64,000 nt of DNA from Chloroflexi bacterium AL-N1 (GTDB lineage: Bacteria > Chloroflexota > Chloroflexia > Chloroflexales > Roseiflexaceae): the NCBI GenBank assembly GCA_013122435.1, contig WYDT01000030.1, forward strand, positions 19,466-83,465. Reading direction: 5' to 3'. The position numbers were made by a program, and so were the translations under genes. Of this stretch, positions 9,864 to 17,896 are shown in pieces; position 1 is the first letter of the stretch, and every line of letters begins with the position of its first letter. The notes under the pieces were generated by a model. That model was not told where the DNA came from. It was given only the letters and a program-made list of their open reading frames with translations, and made no database searches.

Positions 9864-9925
9864 AAACGTCACTCAGGCATGCAAAGCAGCACATGCACAT
9901 TATGGAAGCATCCTGAGTGACGTTT
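9864..9925 (+). terminator. Long perfect hairpin with T-run upstream of the aldo/keto reductase
   Basis: AAACGTCACTCAGG (9864-9877) and CCTGAGTGACGTTT (9912-9925) are perfectly complementary over 14 bases, separated by 34 bases that hold a smaller GCATG/CATGC stem, and followed by TTATATTT. It lies in the 366-base gap between divergent sucA and the aldo/keto reductase gene, so nothing obvious upstream needs terminating on this strand. It may be an attenuator-like leader or the end of a small RNA. Confidence 0.55.
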
Positions 9926-9994
9926 TTATATTTCTGTAGTACGCTTGACTGAGAAGATATCCACCAGAATGAATATATTGGGGAGTATACGATT

Positions 9995-10960
9995 ATGGTA
10001 GAAGTCGTCAAACAGATTGGGCAGACCGATCTCCATGTAGCACCGCTTGGTATCGGTACCTGGCAATGGGGCGACACGCAGTTTTGGGGTTATGGGAAAG
10101 GCTATGATGTTGACGATGTCATAACTGCGTTCTGGAGTAGTATTAATGCAGGTATCACGTTTTTTGACACTGCAGAAGTGTATGGGTCAGGTCGTTCCGA
10201 ACGCTTTCTAGGCAAACTCGCGTGCTCGACAGAGACAAAGGTTGTTGTTGCAACCAAGTTTGCCCCGCTTCCCTGGCGCTTATCGGCGCAGGATATTCAT
10301 CGTGCTATTGATGCTAGTCTACAGCGCCTGGGCGTCCAACAGATTGATCTCTATCAGATTCACTGGCCTTTTACGCTCATGAACATTCCAACGTTGATGA
10401 ATGCTCTGGCAGATGCTGCTGCTGCAGGCAAAATACATGCGATTGGTGTGAGCAACTTTAATGCAGCACAATTGAAACAAGCTCATGAAGTACTGAATCG
10501 ATGTGGGGTGACTCTGGCATCAAACCAGGTCCAATATAGCCTGCTGGCACGTGCTCCCGAAGTTAATGGTGTGCGTGATACCTGTCGCGAGCTGGGTATC
10601 ACGCTGATTGCGTACAGCCCGTTGGCTATGGGTTTATTGACGGGGAAATACAAGATGAATGTGATGCCGAGTGGCGCTCGTCGGTATACTCCCCGCTTTC
10701 AGACGAAACATCTGGAAGTTGTTGAGCCTGTGTTGAATCTGTTACGGGATATTGGTTCTGGACATGGTAATAAAACACCTGCTCAAGTCGCCTTAAACTG
10801 GCTTATTCAACAAGATGTGTTGCCTATTCCTGGTGCCAAAAACGCCCGACAGGCTCAACAAAATGCTGGCGCACTGGGTTGGACCCTCACCGAGGCAGAA
10901 ATACAGACACTTGATGAAACCACTGCTCCCTGGCAACGACCATCGAGCGTGTCCCGCTAA
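9995..10960 (+). CDS. Aldo/keto reductase
   Basis: The 321-residue protein has the TIM-barrel aldo/keto reductase signature. The tetrad is Asp in FFDTAEVYG with its Tyr (about residues 50-55), Lys in VVATKFAP (about 85) and His in YQIHWPF (about 117). The NADP-binding end has IPGAKNARQAQQN near residue 280. The family reduces aldehydes and ketones with NADPH. It resembles the plant and bacterial pyridoxal-reductase or perakine-reductase-like group, but the substrate cannot be told. A GGGGAG ribosome site precedes the ATG. The gene stands alone, with the unusual long hairpin 70 bases upstream. Confidence 0.93.
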   Translation: MVEVVKQIGQTDLHVAPLGIGTWQWGDTQFWGYGKGYDVDDVITAFWSSINAGITFFDTAEVYGSGRSERFLGKLACSTETKVVVATKFAPLPWRLSAQDIHRAIDASLQRLGVQQIDLYQIHWPFTLMNIPTLMNALADAAAAGKIHAIGVSNFNAAQLKQAHEVLNRCGVTLASNQVQYSLLARAPEVNGVRDTCRELGITLIAYSPLAMGLLTGKYKMNVMPSGARRYTPRFQTKHLEVVEPVLNLLRDIGSGHGNKTPAQVALNWLIQQDVLPIPGAKNARQAQQNAGALGWTLTEAEIQTLDETTAPWQRPSSVSR

Positions 10961-11116
10961 ATGTACCACTCATATGCTGCTGGCTTGGTATCAATCCGGT
11001 CATCTTTTTTCCAAAAGTAACATTTTCGCATAGCTATAGAGCTATCGTTGTTTGACGCTGTATGCTACAATAAATAGGCAAATTTGCCCATTGTGTAGGG
11101 CAGAAGGTGGACTATA

Positions 11117-13864
11117 GTGCAAAGCGTTACGGAGATTATTCAAGCCATTGCACGGCAACGCACACGTGGTGATACAACCCCGTTAAGTATGTTGCGTGAA
11201 CTCGATGACTCAGAAGGCGAGCGCATTAGCCATTTGCCGGTTGATGGAGATGTAGGTCAAGCCTGGGTGGCGATGACGGGTGAGCCGTTTCGTCCGCATC
11301 AGGCGCAAGCGCTTACAGCACTACGGCGTGGCGAACCGGTAGCGCTCTCGGCGGCGAACTCGATCGTTACGACGACAGCCTATCTCTTGCTCTATGCCTC
11401 GTTGCACAGTGAGGTTGGCACTACGGCATTGATTCTGGCACCAACCGACGAGGTAGCACAGCATATCCAGATCGATCTGGACACGCTTAATACGAATTTG
11501 CCACAAAACGTGCGTCTTTCAGTTTCGTTGGTCTCCGCAAAGCAACGCCCCAACCCCTATGCTCGTATTATGATTGCAACACCAAGCACCCTTCATCATC
11601 GCATTCTCAGACATCACGACCGTGTCTGGCGCTTCTTCTGGTCGCAATTGCACCTGGTGGTTTTGCCAGATATTCACCGTTATACCGGAGTTGCTGGTGC
11701 TCATATAAGCGATCTTATGCTACGGCTACAACGTATTGCGAACGCATATACCTATGGTCAGTTTCCCCATTTTCTGGCGACGCTCACAGCCATTGATGAA
11801 CCGGATGCGGCATTGACAAAGTTGCTCGGCACCCCATGGCGTGTTATTAGTGGAGATGATGCACCACATGGTTCAACGACACTGGCAGTGTGGCATACCC
11901 CAACCGATCATGTACGTGAAGCAGCCGAGATTGCGCTGGATCTCCAAAAGAGTGGCTACACCGTTCATCTGCTGTGTCAGGAGCTTGAAGTAGCGACCAT
12001 TGCGCCCTTAGTTAGTGATGTCGAAAAGATTACCTTTGGGCCGGAGATGCGTCCATCTCATGTCCTGATTGTGGTTGGCTATACGCACTCGCATGCTGCC
12101 TTTCAACGTACGCTTCACGCGAGTTACCAGGCTGTGGTGCTGGTGCTTGGCAAATTGCCACACGAGCAGGCCCTGGCACGCCACGTTGATATGCTCCTAC
12201 AGGATGATGATGCTACGACAGATTGGCCTGCCCCACCGGCGAATGCGTATGTCACGGCACAACACATTCTGTGTGCCGCCAATGAGCTACCGCTTACCGA
12301 GGCCGAGGTCGAGCACTGGGGTGTTCAGCATATCGTGAACCGCTTGGTCGATCACAATCAGCTGGTTGATCTGCCTGATCCAGAGGTTGCCTGGAAACCG
12401 GGGAACGCTGTTGATGATCCTTTTATCGAGTTTCATCTGCTTTCATCAAGTGGTGCTGCTATTGTAGCCCGTAACGAGTACGGACAAACGCTGGCCCAAC
12501 TCGATCCGACCAGCTTTGAACGGTGGACTTTCCTTGGTGCGGCACTGCCACCCGGTAGTGGTGGGCTGCGCGTTACATCGCGTGACGAAGAAACTGGCAG
12601 CGTCGTCTTACGCTTGGAGAGTAATGGACGACGGACGTATCCACTGCGACGTTGTCAGGCGACCATTCGTGAGGAACGCGATACACGGGTGATCTCTAAC
12701 ATACATCGTATTAACTGGGGTCGTATTATTATCGATGAAGAGATCCATGGGTATTGTGAAATAACGGCTAACGGCACGCCTACTAATAAATCACTGAGCC
12801 CGCCCTTAAAGGCACGCTGGATCACACACGCGTGTTGGTTCGATCTGCCCAACAAGGTCAATGTGAAAGATCAATTTGTTGGTTGGTGCCTTGCGGCGGC
12901 GCTTCCGTTATACACCCTCGCATCGTTTACTGACGTGGTAACGTGCTATGATCCTGAGACACAGCGACTGTATATTGTTGATGCTCAGCCAGGTAGCAGT
13001 GGTCTGGCTACGTGGCTGTATGAACACGCTGAGGCGTTGTTGCCCATCGCATACGATATTGCTCTGGCTTGCCGCAATGATCCCTTGCTCGAACCACTCT
13101 CACGGGCTGACATGGATTGGCTACTGGCTTTGCTCGGTAAGTCTGTCGGTGATCCACTCCAGAAAAAGTCTGGTCGTGCAAAGAGCAAACAGCGCCAGTC
13201 CAAACCTCCATCGCAGCCGACGGTATCATTAAGCGAAGTGACATCATCGACAAACTCCAACGAGGTATACGCGCAAAAGAAATTTGTTACAGCGCCACCA
13301 TCGGTGCCTACATCTGGTAAGCCATCGGATAATCGTGTTGCACCACTACCATCAATACCTGCACCTGGTAACCCGTCGGACAAACGCGCTGCGCCACCAC
13401 CCAGTGAGACCAATGCCGATGAACAACGTACATCATCCCGACGACGCCAGGCTGATCCACCACCAACCTCACGTGCAAACGCGAATCGAACACGTGAGCG
13501 GGAACGTAGCCAACCGCCAAAACAACCTGAGCAGGATGTAGTGCGTGATGATGAGACACCACCCGACCCCGAAGCACTGATTGCGCGGCTCCGGCAACGT
13601 CGAGAAGCGCACGAGGCAACCCAGAAGCCTCAATCGGCGCGACGACGAACGAAAGAAACCAAAGCTGTTGAACCTCGTTTTGCGGCTGGAGAGCACATTT
13701 TTTGTTTACCATACGGGAATGGTAAGATTGAGGAAAGCCGCATTGAGGATGGGCGTGAAGTATTGAGTGTGGTCTTCCCTGACCACGGCGAACTCACCAT
13801 CGATCCGGCAGTCAGCCTTGTACGAAAACTGGACGATGAAGAGCAGCTTGATACCCTTCTCTGA
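11117..13864 (+). CDS. Degenerate YprA/MrfA/Hrq1-type helicase paralogue (pseudo-helicase) with C-terminal Tudor-like domain
   Basis: The 915-residue protein follows the MrfA/YprA order: RPHQAQAL (about 59-66), helicase core 1 (70-240), core 2 (about 260-400), the middle region, and a DUF1998-like segment (about 590-685) with VDAQPGSSGLATWLYE in place of the usual YDGYPGG-type motif. The catalytic parts are lost. Walker A is SAANSIVTTTAY with no GK[S/T]. Motif II is LPDIHRYTGVAGAH, where relatives have DELHxYRGVFGSH. Motif III is LTAID for SATI. The four-Cys cluster is absent. Residues about 690-850 are Pro/Arg/Ser-rich and look disordered. The last 65 resemble the UvrD/PcrA Tudor domain (FAAGEHIF...GNGKIEE). 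It starts at GTG after AGAAGGTGG. It probably binds nucleic acid without unwinding it. The next gene follows after 8 bases. Confidence 0.8.
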   Translation: MQSVTEIIQAIARQRTRGDTTPLSMLRELDDSEGERISHLPVDGDVGQAWVAMTGEPFRPHQAQALTALRRGEPVALSAANSIVTTTAYLLLYASLHSEVGTTALILAPTDEVAQHIQIDLDTLNTNLPQNVRLSVSLVSAKQRPNPYARIMIATPSTLHHRILRHHDRVWRFFWSQLHLVVLPDIHRYTGVAGAHISDLMLRLQRIANAYTYGQFPHFLATLTAIDEPDAALTKLLGTPWRVISGDDAPHGSTTLAVWHTPTDHVREAAEIALDLQKSGYTVHLLCQELEVATIAPLVSDVEKITFGPEMRPSHVLIVVGYTHSHAAFQRTLHASYQAVVLVLGKLPHEQALARHVDMLLQDDDATTDWPAPPANAYVTAQHILCAANELPLTEAEVEHWGVQHIVNRLVDHNQLVDLPDPEVAWKPGNAVDDPFIEFHLLSSSGAAIVARNEYGQTLAQLDPTSFERWTFLGAALPPGSGGLRVTSRDEETGSVVLRLESNGRRTYPLRRCQATIREERDTRVISNIHRINWGRIIIDEEIHGYCEITANGTPTNKSLSPPLKARWITHACWFDLPNKVNVKDQFVGWCLAAALPLYTLASFTDVVTCYDPETQRLYIVDAQPGSSGLATWLYEHAEALLPIAYDIALACRNDPLLEPLSRADMDWLLALLGKSVGDPLQKKSGRAKSKQRQSKPPSQPTVSLSEVTSSTNSNEVYAQKKFVTAPPSVPTSGKPSDNRVAPLPSIPAPGNPSDKRAAPPPSETNADEQRTSSRRRQADPPPTSRANANRTRERERSQPPKQPEQDVVRDDETPPDPEALIARLRQRREAHEATQKPQSARRRTKETKAVEPRFAAGEHIFCLPYGNGKIEESRIEDGREVLSVVFPDHGELTIDPAVSLVRKLDDEEQLDTLL

Positions 13865-13872
13865 GGAACCAT

Positions 13873-14322
13873 ATGCCTAATCATGTTCTTGTAGCACCTG
13901 AACGTCGTACGTTTGAGGGACCATCTGTGTTCCTGGCGGGCGGTATCACGAACAGCCCACGCTGGCAGGATGACGTCATTAACCATCTTACTGCGACCCT
14001 TGACGGCATTATCATCTTCAACCCACGCCGTCCCAATGATTTTGGCGATGTCACTGTCGAATATGAGCGACAGGTGATATGGGAACTCGATCATATTTTT
14101 GCTGCTGATCTTGTGTTGTTTTGGTTTCCCGCTGCCGAATGTCGTATCACTCGCATCGAGTTTGGTCTAGTAGTTGGCCATAACAAACCTGTTGTGGTTG
14201 GCGCAGACCCACAGTTCGTCAACTACCATTACCTCACACTGTTGACCCAGCGCTACAATCTCCCATTGTACGATCAGTTTGATGCACTGCTGGCTGCAAC
14301 GCAAGCATGGTTCACAACTTAG
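13873..14322 (+). CDS. Nucleoside 2-deoxyribosyltransferase-like protein
   Basis: The 149-residue protein has the Rossmann-like fold motifs of the nucleoside 2-deoxyribosyltransferase-like family: FLAGGITNSPRWQDDV near residue 20, a short FNPRRPNDFGD segment (about 50-60), QVIWELDHIFAADLVLFWF (about 70-90), and EFGLVVGHNKPVVVGAD (about 100-116), where the conserved Glu usually acts. It is only 8 bases after the pseudo-helicase gene with GAGGA in between, so the two are likely translated together. Relatives act on nucleosides or nucleotide-like ligands; the true substrate is unknown. The coupling suggests a shared job, perhaps in nucleic acid or nucleotide metabolism. Confidence 0.8.
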   Translation: MPNHVLVAPERRTFEGPSVFLAGGITNSPRWQDDVINHLTATLDGIIIFNPRRPNDFGDVTVEYERQVIWELDHIFAADLVLFWFPAAECRITRIEFGLVVGHNKPVVVGADPQFVNYHYLTLLTQRYNLPLYDQFDALLAATQAWFTT

Positions 14323-14490
14323 AGCTTTGGAAGGCACGCACTTCAACAGCTTATTAATGGTTACCACATCCTAACAAACACTACTACTATATAGAATGAT
14401 GAAAAAATAGTCATCAGAAGCGGGTTTCTTTCTCATTGTCATGTGCACCAGATCTGTGTATCATACATGCATCCCGAGAAAGGAATACCT

Positions 14491-14718
14491 ATGAATGACC
14501 GCGATCAATCCTGCACGAGCTGCGCCCATTGGGATGGATCATCTGACTCCTATTTAGGCGACTGTCGCAACCCGTTCTTCTACAATATGCGAACAGCTTT
14601 CAATGATATCTGTGGAGAATTTACTTCAACCGAATATCGTTGTACATCCTGTGGAAGCGTCAACGTGACCAAGGTCCGCACTACCAAAACGTGTAACGAC
14701 TGTTTTAAGATGTGGTAA
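14491..14718 (+). CDS. Small zinc-ribbon protein, unknown function
   Basis: The 75-residue protein has two pairs of metal-binding motifs: CTSCAHW...GDC and later CGEF, then CTSCGS and CNDC separated by about 14 residues, a typical zinc ribbon at the C terminus. GAGAAAGGA lies before the ATG at 14491. An in-frame ATG at 14443 would add 16 residues without such a site. The first half resembles short redox or cysteine-rich proteins with a C..CxHW start. No function can be assigned. A short CTCACA/TGTGAG hairpin at 14736-14751 follows the stop. Confidence 0.7.
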   Translation: MNDRDQSCTSCAHWDGSSDSYLGDCRNPFFYNMRTAFNDICGEFTSTEYRCTSCGSVNVTKVRTTKTCNDCFKMW

Positions 14719-14818
14719 GCTCCAACCACGCTAAGCTCACACCGTTGTGAGATAGCTCAATCTACAACTATGCTATTTGATTATATGAGTCACGCTGGAT
14801 AGGGCTTTCTTTATTGAC

Positions 14819-15265
14819 CTATCTTGCTGGCATATGCCCACGAAGACTTGCAAATACCTCAGCCAATGACTCTCGTTTGTCATTACTCAGGTCGTTGTAC
14901 AGTGCCGCAAAGCGCTGTTGACAGTCACTTATCATCGTGTCGAAATCCCTGTCTGAACGAACTTGTTGCAGCCACCAGAGATCGCGCTGTAATAAGGACA
15001 TCTGGAGTTTCGTCTCTGTGTAACGACATGCCACAGGTGGGAGGCGGTCGGCCTTTGCCGTTGGGTAGTCAGTATGTTCAATTAATTCATATGGTTCCAG
15101 TTTGAACAACCCGGCCAGAAGAACAATCGTGCGCTCACTTGGCGTGGACAGCCCGGCCTCGAAGTGTGAAATGGCTACACGCGAGAGGGCTGTGCGTTCC
15201 GCCAGTTCTTCTTGTGTCCAACCACTCTGAACCCGTAGATAGGCAATGCGTTTTCCCAGTGTCAT
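14819..15265 (-). CDS. XRE-family helix-turn-helix regulator
   Basis: The 148-residue protein begins with a Cro/C1-type helix-turn-helix (residues 3-58): IAYLRVQSGWTQEELAE, then ALSRVAISHFEAGLS. The remaining 90 residues are mostly helical with a Trp-rich LQRDLWWLQQV segment and no known ligand domain, perhaps for dimerisation. It stands alone, convergent with the zinc-ribbon gene and divergent from the region upstream of the LuxR-type gene. Its target is unknown; self-regulation is likely by family habit. Confidence 0.88.
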   Translation of the reverse strand: MTLGKRIAYLRVQSGWTQEELAERTALSRVAISHFEAGLSTPSERTIVLLAGLFKLEPYELIEHTDYPTAKADRLPPVACRYTETKLQMSLLQRDLWWLQQVRSDRDFDTMISDCQQRFAALYNDLSNDKRESLAEVFASLRGHMPAR

Positions 15266-15631
15266 CAGTCGATTGTACCATCAACAATGTGATAGTGCTG
15301 CTAAGGTAGTTAGCATTTAATGTGACTAATCTTTGTGCATTTCACAAAACACAGGTATTTTAGGTTGTGCTGGCCAAGTGGTGCACAACTGTGCAATATA
15401 AGGACGACTGTTTGGCACACCGGTCCAAACGTTAAAATAAGCAGAGTTACTTTTGAGAATATCTACTAATTTTGACCAAAAATGTTACATATCTATACTT
15501 TAAAGTGTTATAGTATATTAAGGAGAGAAATTATACATCGTCGCAGCACCCATCTAATAAGTAAATAGATTCTTATCACCTATGTATAGGTGTAAATGTG
15601 CAATGTGAAGTATTAGTGAAAGGGTTATGAT
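15266..15631. other. AT-rich divergent intergenic region
   Basis: About 365 AT-rich bases lie between the XRE gene (-) and the LuxR-type gene (+). Near 15510-15530 there is a TATAGTATAT promoter-like stretch followed by AAGGAGAG, a good ribosome site with no start codon at useful distance. I see no supported gene in it. Confidence 0.4.
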
Positions 15632-15844
15632 ATGTCTGAGTTTTCACGACTCACAAAGCGTGAGCATGATGTCTTGTTGTTGATCGTGAAAAGCCACCGT
15701 GATAAAGATATTGCTAAACATCTTGCAATTAGTGTTTCTACTGTACATAAGCACGTTCGCTCTATTCTTCGCCGTTTGGAAGTCTCTAATAGGACTGAAG
15801 CTGCAAATGTGTATTGGCGACAACATACAACAAAAGATGGTTAA
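15632..15844 (+). CDS. Stand-alone LuxR/GerE-type DNA-binding protein
   Basis: The 70-residue protein is just the GerE helix-turn-helix domain: LTKREHDVLLLIVKSHRDKDIAKHLAISVSTVHKHV, with the typical T.RE..VL start and the S..TV..H recognition helix. There is no receiver, PAS or autoinducer domain. Such minimal LuxR proteins act as DNA-binding regulators that may be controlled by level rather than by signal. An AAAGGGTT site precedes the ATG. The two exported-protein genes downstream (16276, 16999) are possible targets by position only. Confidence 0.82.
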   Translation: MSEFSRLTKREHDVLLLIVKSHRDKDIAKHLAISVSTVHKHVRSILRRLEVSNRTEAANVYWRQHTTKDG

Positions 15845-16275
15845 AAATAACCATAGACAAATGTAACTTTATAGTATAATCTTGCTTCTGAAGAAAACAT
15901 CTCACCCTTCTACTTTATCAAAACACTCTATTAAATATAATTGACTACGGATTTTCTCCAGTATATCTATGGAGATATCAATAATGATCGCCTTATAATA
16001 GGCTACTATTATCAATTTGTGGTTAATATACATTTACTATATATAGTTAATTCACTTGCAAAGATATGTTTCTTAGCACATCTACCGACATGTGTTAATG
16101 CGAAACTCAATCTGTCGTTATATGGTTGATAACTTTAATTATTTCCTGTAGATATTTTAACTTGTTGCTATGTCAGGAAAGGAGGTATCCGATTCGATTA
16201 AGTTATGTTCACATAATGGGTTTTCTTGATTACACCTATTAGACACGAGTTCTTCAAAAGAGGAAGGAATGATCC
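15845..16275. other. AT-rich intergenic region with an orphan Shine-Dalgarno
   Basis: About 430 very AT-rich bases. A near-ideal ribosome site GAAAGGAGGT (16177-16186) has only tiny frames after it: an ATG at 16205 (3 codons) and an ATG at 16217 (8 codons, ending TAG). It may be leader sequence for the exported protein at 16276. I see no supported gene. Confidence 0.4.
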
Positions 16276-16869
16276 ATGTACAAATTAAATCCGATGAGGT
16301 ATCAAAACGTACGCCAAGTAGGTCTTGGAATATGCACGGGGATAATCTTAACACTTGTGGTCTTCACTCAACTATCAATTTCTTTTGCTAATACGACATT
16401 AAAAGCACCACCACCTCTTCTTGCACCGCCAGATCCTAGTGGTTATACAAAGCAACCAGTGGATAACCCAAACCTTACAGTTAGTGACGGACCAAGAGTT
16501 CAACTAAATTCAGCAGTGTCCGACCGATATTTTGAAGCTGAATCTTATCAAATAGATTCAAAACCAGAGATCGCTGCTGATGAGGAGTGGTATAGTATTC
16601 TCAATAGCGTTATATATACAGCATCTGACCATACTCTTCTTGTTTCAGTTACTCAACCTTCTAAAGCAGCACTTGCTGAGGCACGTCCTCTTGGTGACAA
16701 AGAGATTCGGTTGGGCTCAGGCTCCCTTGCCTGGGTATCTACAGATATGGGTGGTGAGTTTCCTACTCGCGTAATATTTTTTGAAGATGATCTGATCATT
16801 ACGGTTGCTAGTCAGCTGCCGCTTGATAATGTGCAAGAGATAGCCAACAATATTGAATTTAAACCGTAG
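16276..16869 (+). CDS. Exported or membrane-anchored protein with an anti-sigma-like C-terminal module
   Basis: The 197-residue protein has one hydrophobic segment (about residues 16-38, VGLGICTGIILTLVVFTQLS), so it is secreted or anchored with its C terminus outside. A Pro-rich linker follows (APPPLLAPPDP). The folded part (about 75-197) ends in DDLIITVASQLPLDNVQEIANNIEF. That ending resembles the C terminus of the anti-sigma factor at 17897-19018 (MVYHLASDALSLDNLRRIAESL), a pattern found in extracellular domains of such proteins. AGGAAGGA precedes the ATG. It may sense or bind something at the cell surface; its function is unknown. Confidence 0.75.
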   Translation: MYKLNPMRYQNVRQVGLGICTGIILTLVVFTQLSISFANTTLKAPPPLLAPPDPSGYTKQPVDNPNLTVSDGPRVQLNSAVSDRYFEAESYQIDSKPEIAADEEWYSILNSVIYTASDHTLLVSVTQPSKAALAEARPLGDKEIRLGSGSLAWVSTDMGGEFPTRVIFFEDDLIITVASQLPLDNVQEIANNIEFKP

Positions 16870-16998
16870 GTTGCATTCAATAATCGGGGCAGTACAGGAA
16901 GTTGCGAAGATAAGAGTCCCGCTACAATCTGCTTTGGACTGTTACAGATATCGTGTGTAGTGGGTCAAACTGCACATCCTAGAAGAAAGGATTACCTC

Positions 16999-17436
16999 AT
17001 GCAAACACCATTTTATTCACTTCTCTCTACTGGCATATCTCGCTGGTTCTCCGGTCTTATAATTGGAATGGTACTCACAACAATGATTGTAGTGGGTGTT
17101 GATCAAGTTGGCGCGGCTACATATAGTGTATTTAGTAATGGATGGTGTGACAATGGTATGGTAAACGGAGTATCAGTTACAAGTTGGGATGGACAATCAT
17201 CATCATCGACTGGTTATGTCAATGGAGCATTATGGTATGCCAGTAATGGCAAGTGGATTAAACAGATGGATACAACCGACACTGTCGGACCTGATGATTT
17301 TGGTGTCGCAAGAGCCTTCAACTTGATTTCAGCACCAGACAGCACACGAAGATATTCTCAAACAGGAGCACACACAGCATCGTTCTTTAGCGGAACTAAA
17401 AAATCAGAAACACCGTCTTGGGATTGTTCAAGATAA
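16999..17436 (+). CDS. Small secreted protein, unknown function
   Basis: The 145-residue protein has an N-terminal hydrophobic segment (about 18-40, LIIGMVLTTMIVVGV) ending near VGAA, fitting a signal peptide. The mature part, about 105 residues, is rich in Gly, Ser, Asn and Trp and has two cysteines (WCDNG near its start and WDCSR at the very end) that may pair. I do not recognise the family. The start at 16999 is preferred to 16960 because AAGAAAGGA lies before it. It is in line with the exported protein upstream (130-base gap) and is followed by a terminator. Confidence 0.65.
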   Translation: MQTPFYSLLSTGISRWFSGLIIGMVLTTMIVVGVDQVGAATYSVFSNGWCDNGMVNGVSVTSWDGQSSSSTGYVNGALWYASNGKWIKQMDTTDTVGPDDFGVARAFNLISAPDSTRRYSQTGAHTASFFSGTKKSETPSWDCSR

Positions 17437-17530
17437 TACAAGAAATTTTCTCTGAGGTGCCCATGATACTTCATACAGGCACCTCAAATGAGTCATTACA
17501 AATTGATCCACGCATAAAATTATTAGCCTT

Positions 17531-17564
17531 CACAAGATGACCTAACCCATCTTGTGAATTTTTT
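17531..17564 (+). terminator. Terminator at convergent gene ends
   Basis: CACAAGATG (17531-17539) pairs with CATCTTGTG (17548-17556), followed by AATTTTTTG, a good terminator on the + strand. It overlaps the last codons and stop of the minus-strand gene that ends at 17542. Confidence 0.65.
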
Positions 17565-17832
17565 GTTCCAACTCTACGATACGAGCGGTTACATCTTCTG
17601 GTGTATAGGGCCCAAGTCTGGCCTTTTTTTCATACAGTAACATTAACTCCCTTTGTAGCGAGTCTTTTCGTATCTCACCTGATTCAAATGTACTAATCTC
17701 TCGGTATACTTTCGCAAGAAGATCAGTCACAACTTTCTCACGATGCTCTGGTTGAATACGGACAAGAGCTTGATGAAGTTGAACTATCATTGTTTGGATT
17801 TCCGGCGAGAAATCCTTATGGAAGTCATTCAT
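17542..17832 (-). CDS. Small helical protein of the sigma/anti-sigma operon
   Basis: The 96-residue protein is predicted to be wholly helical and charged, with a coiled-coil-like second half (SLQRELMLLYEKKARLG, then ARIVELEQKIHKMG). There is no known domain. It lies 64 bases after the anti-sigma gene on the same strand, so it may be part of that operon. Its stop codon sits in the loop of the terminator of the opposite gene. Confidence 0.6.
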   Translation of the reverse strand: MNDFHKDFSPEIQTMIVQLHQALVRIQPEHREKVVTDLLAKVYREISTFESGEIRKDSLQRELMLLYEKKARLGPYTPEDVTARIVELEQKIHKMG

Positions 17833-17896
17833 TTACTACTCCGGATTGTTTGCATGAGCACTATTTATTGCATTGTAAGTGCCTAAATATACTCTA

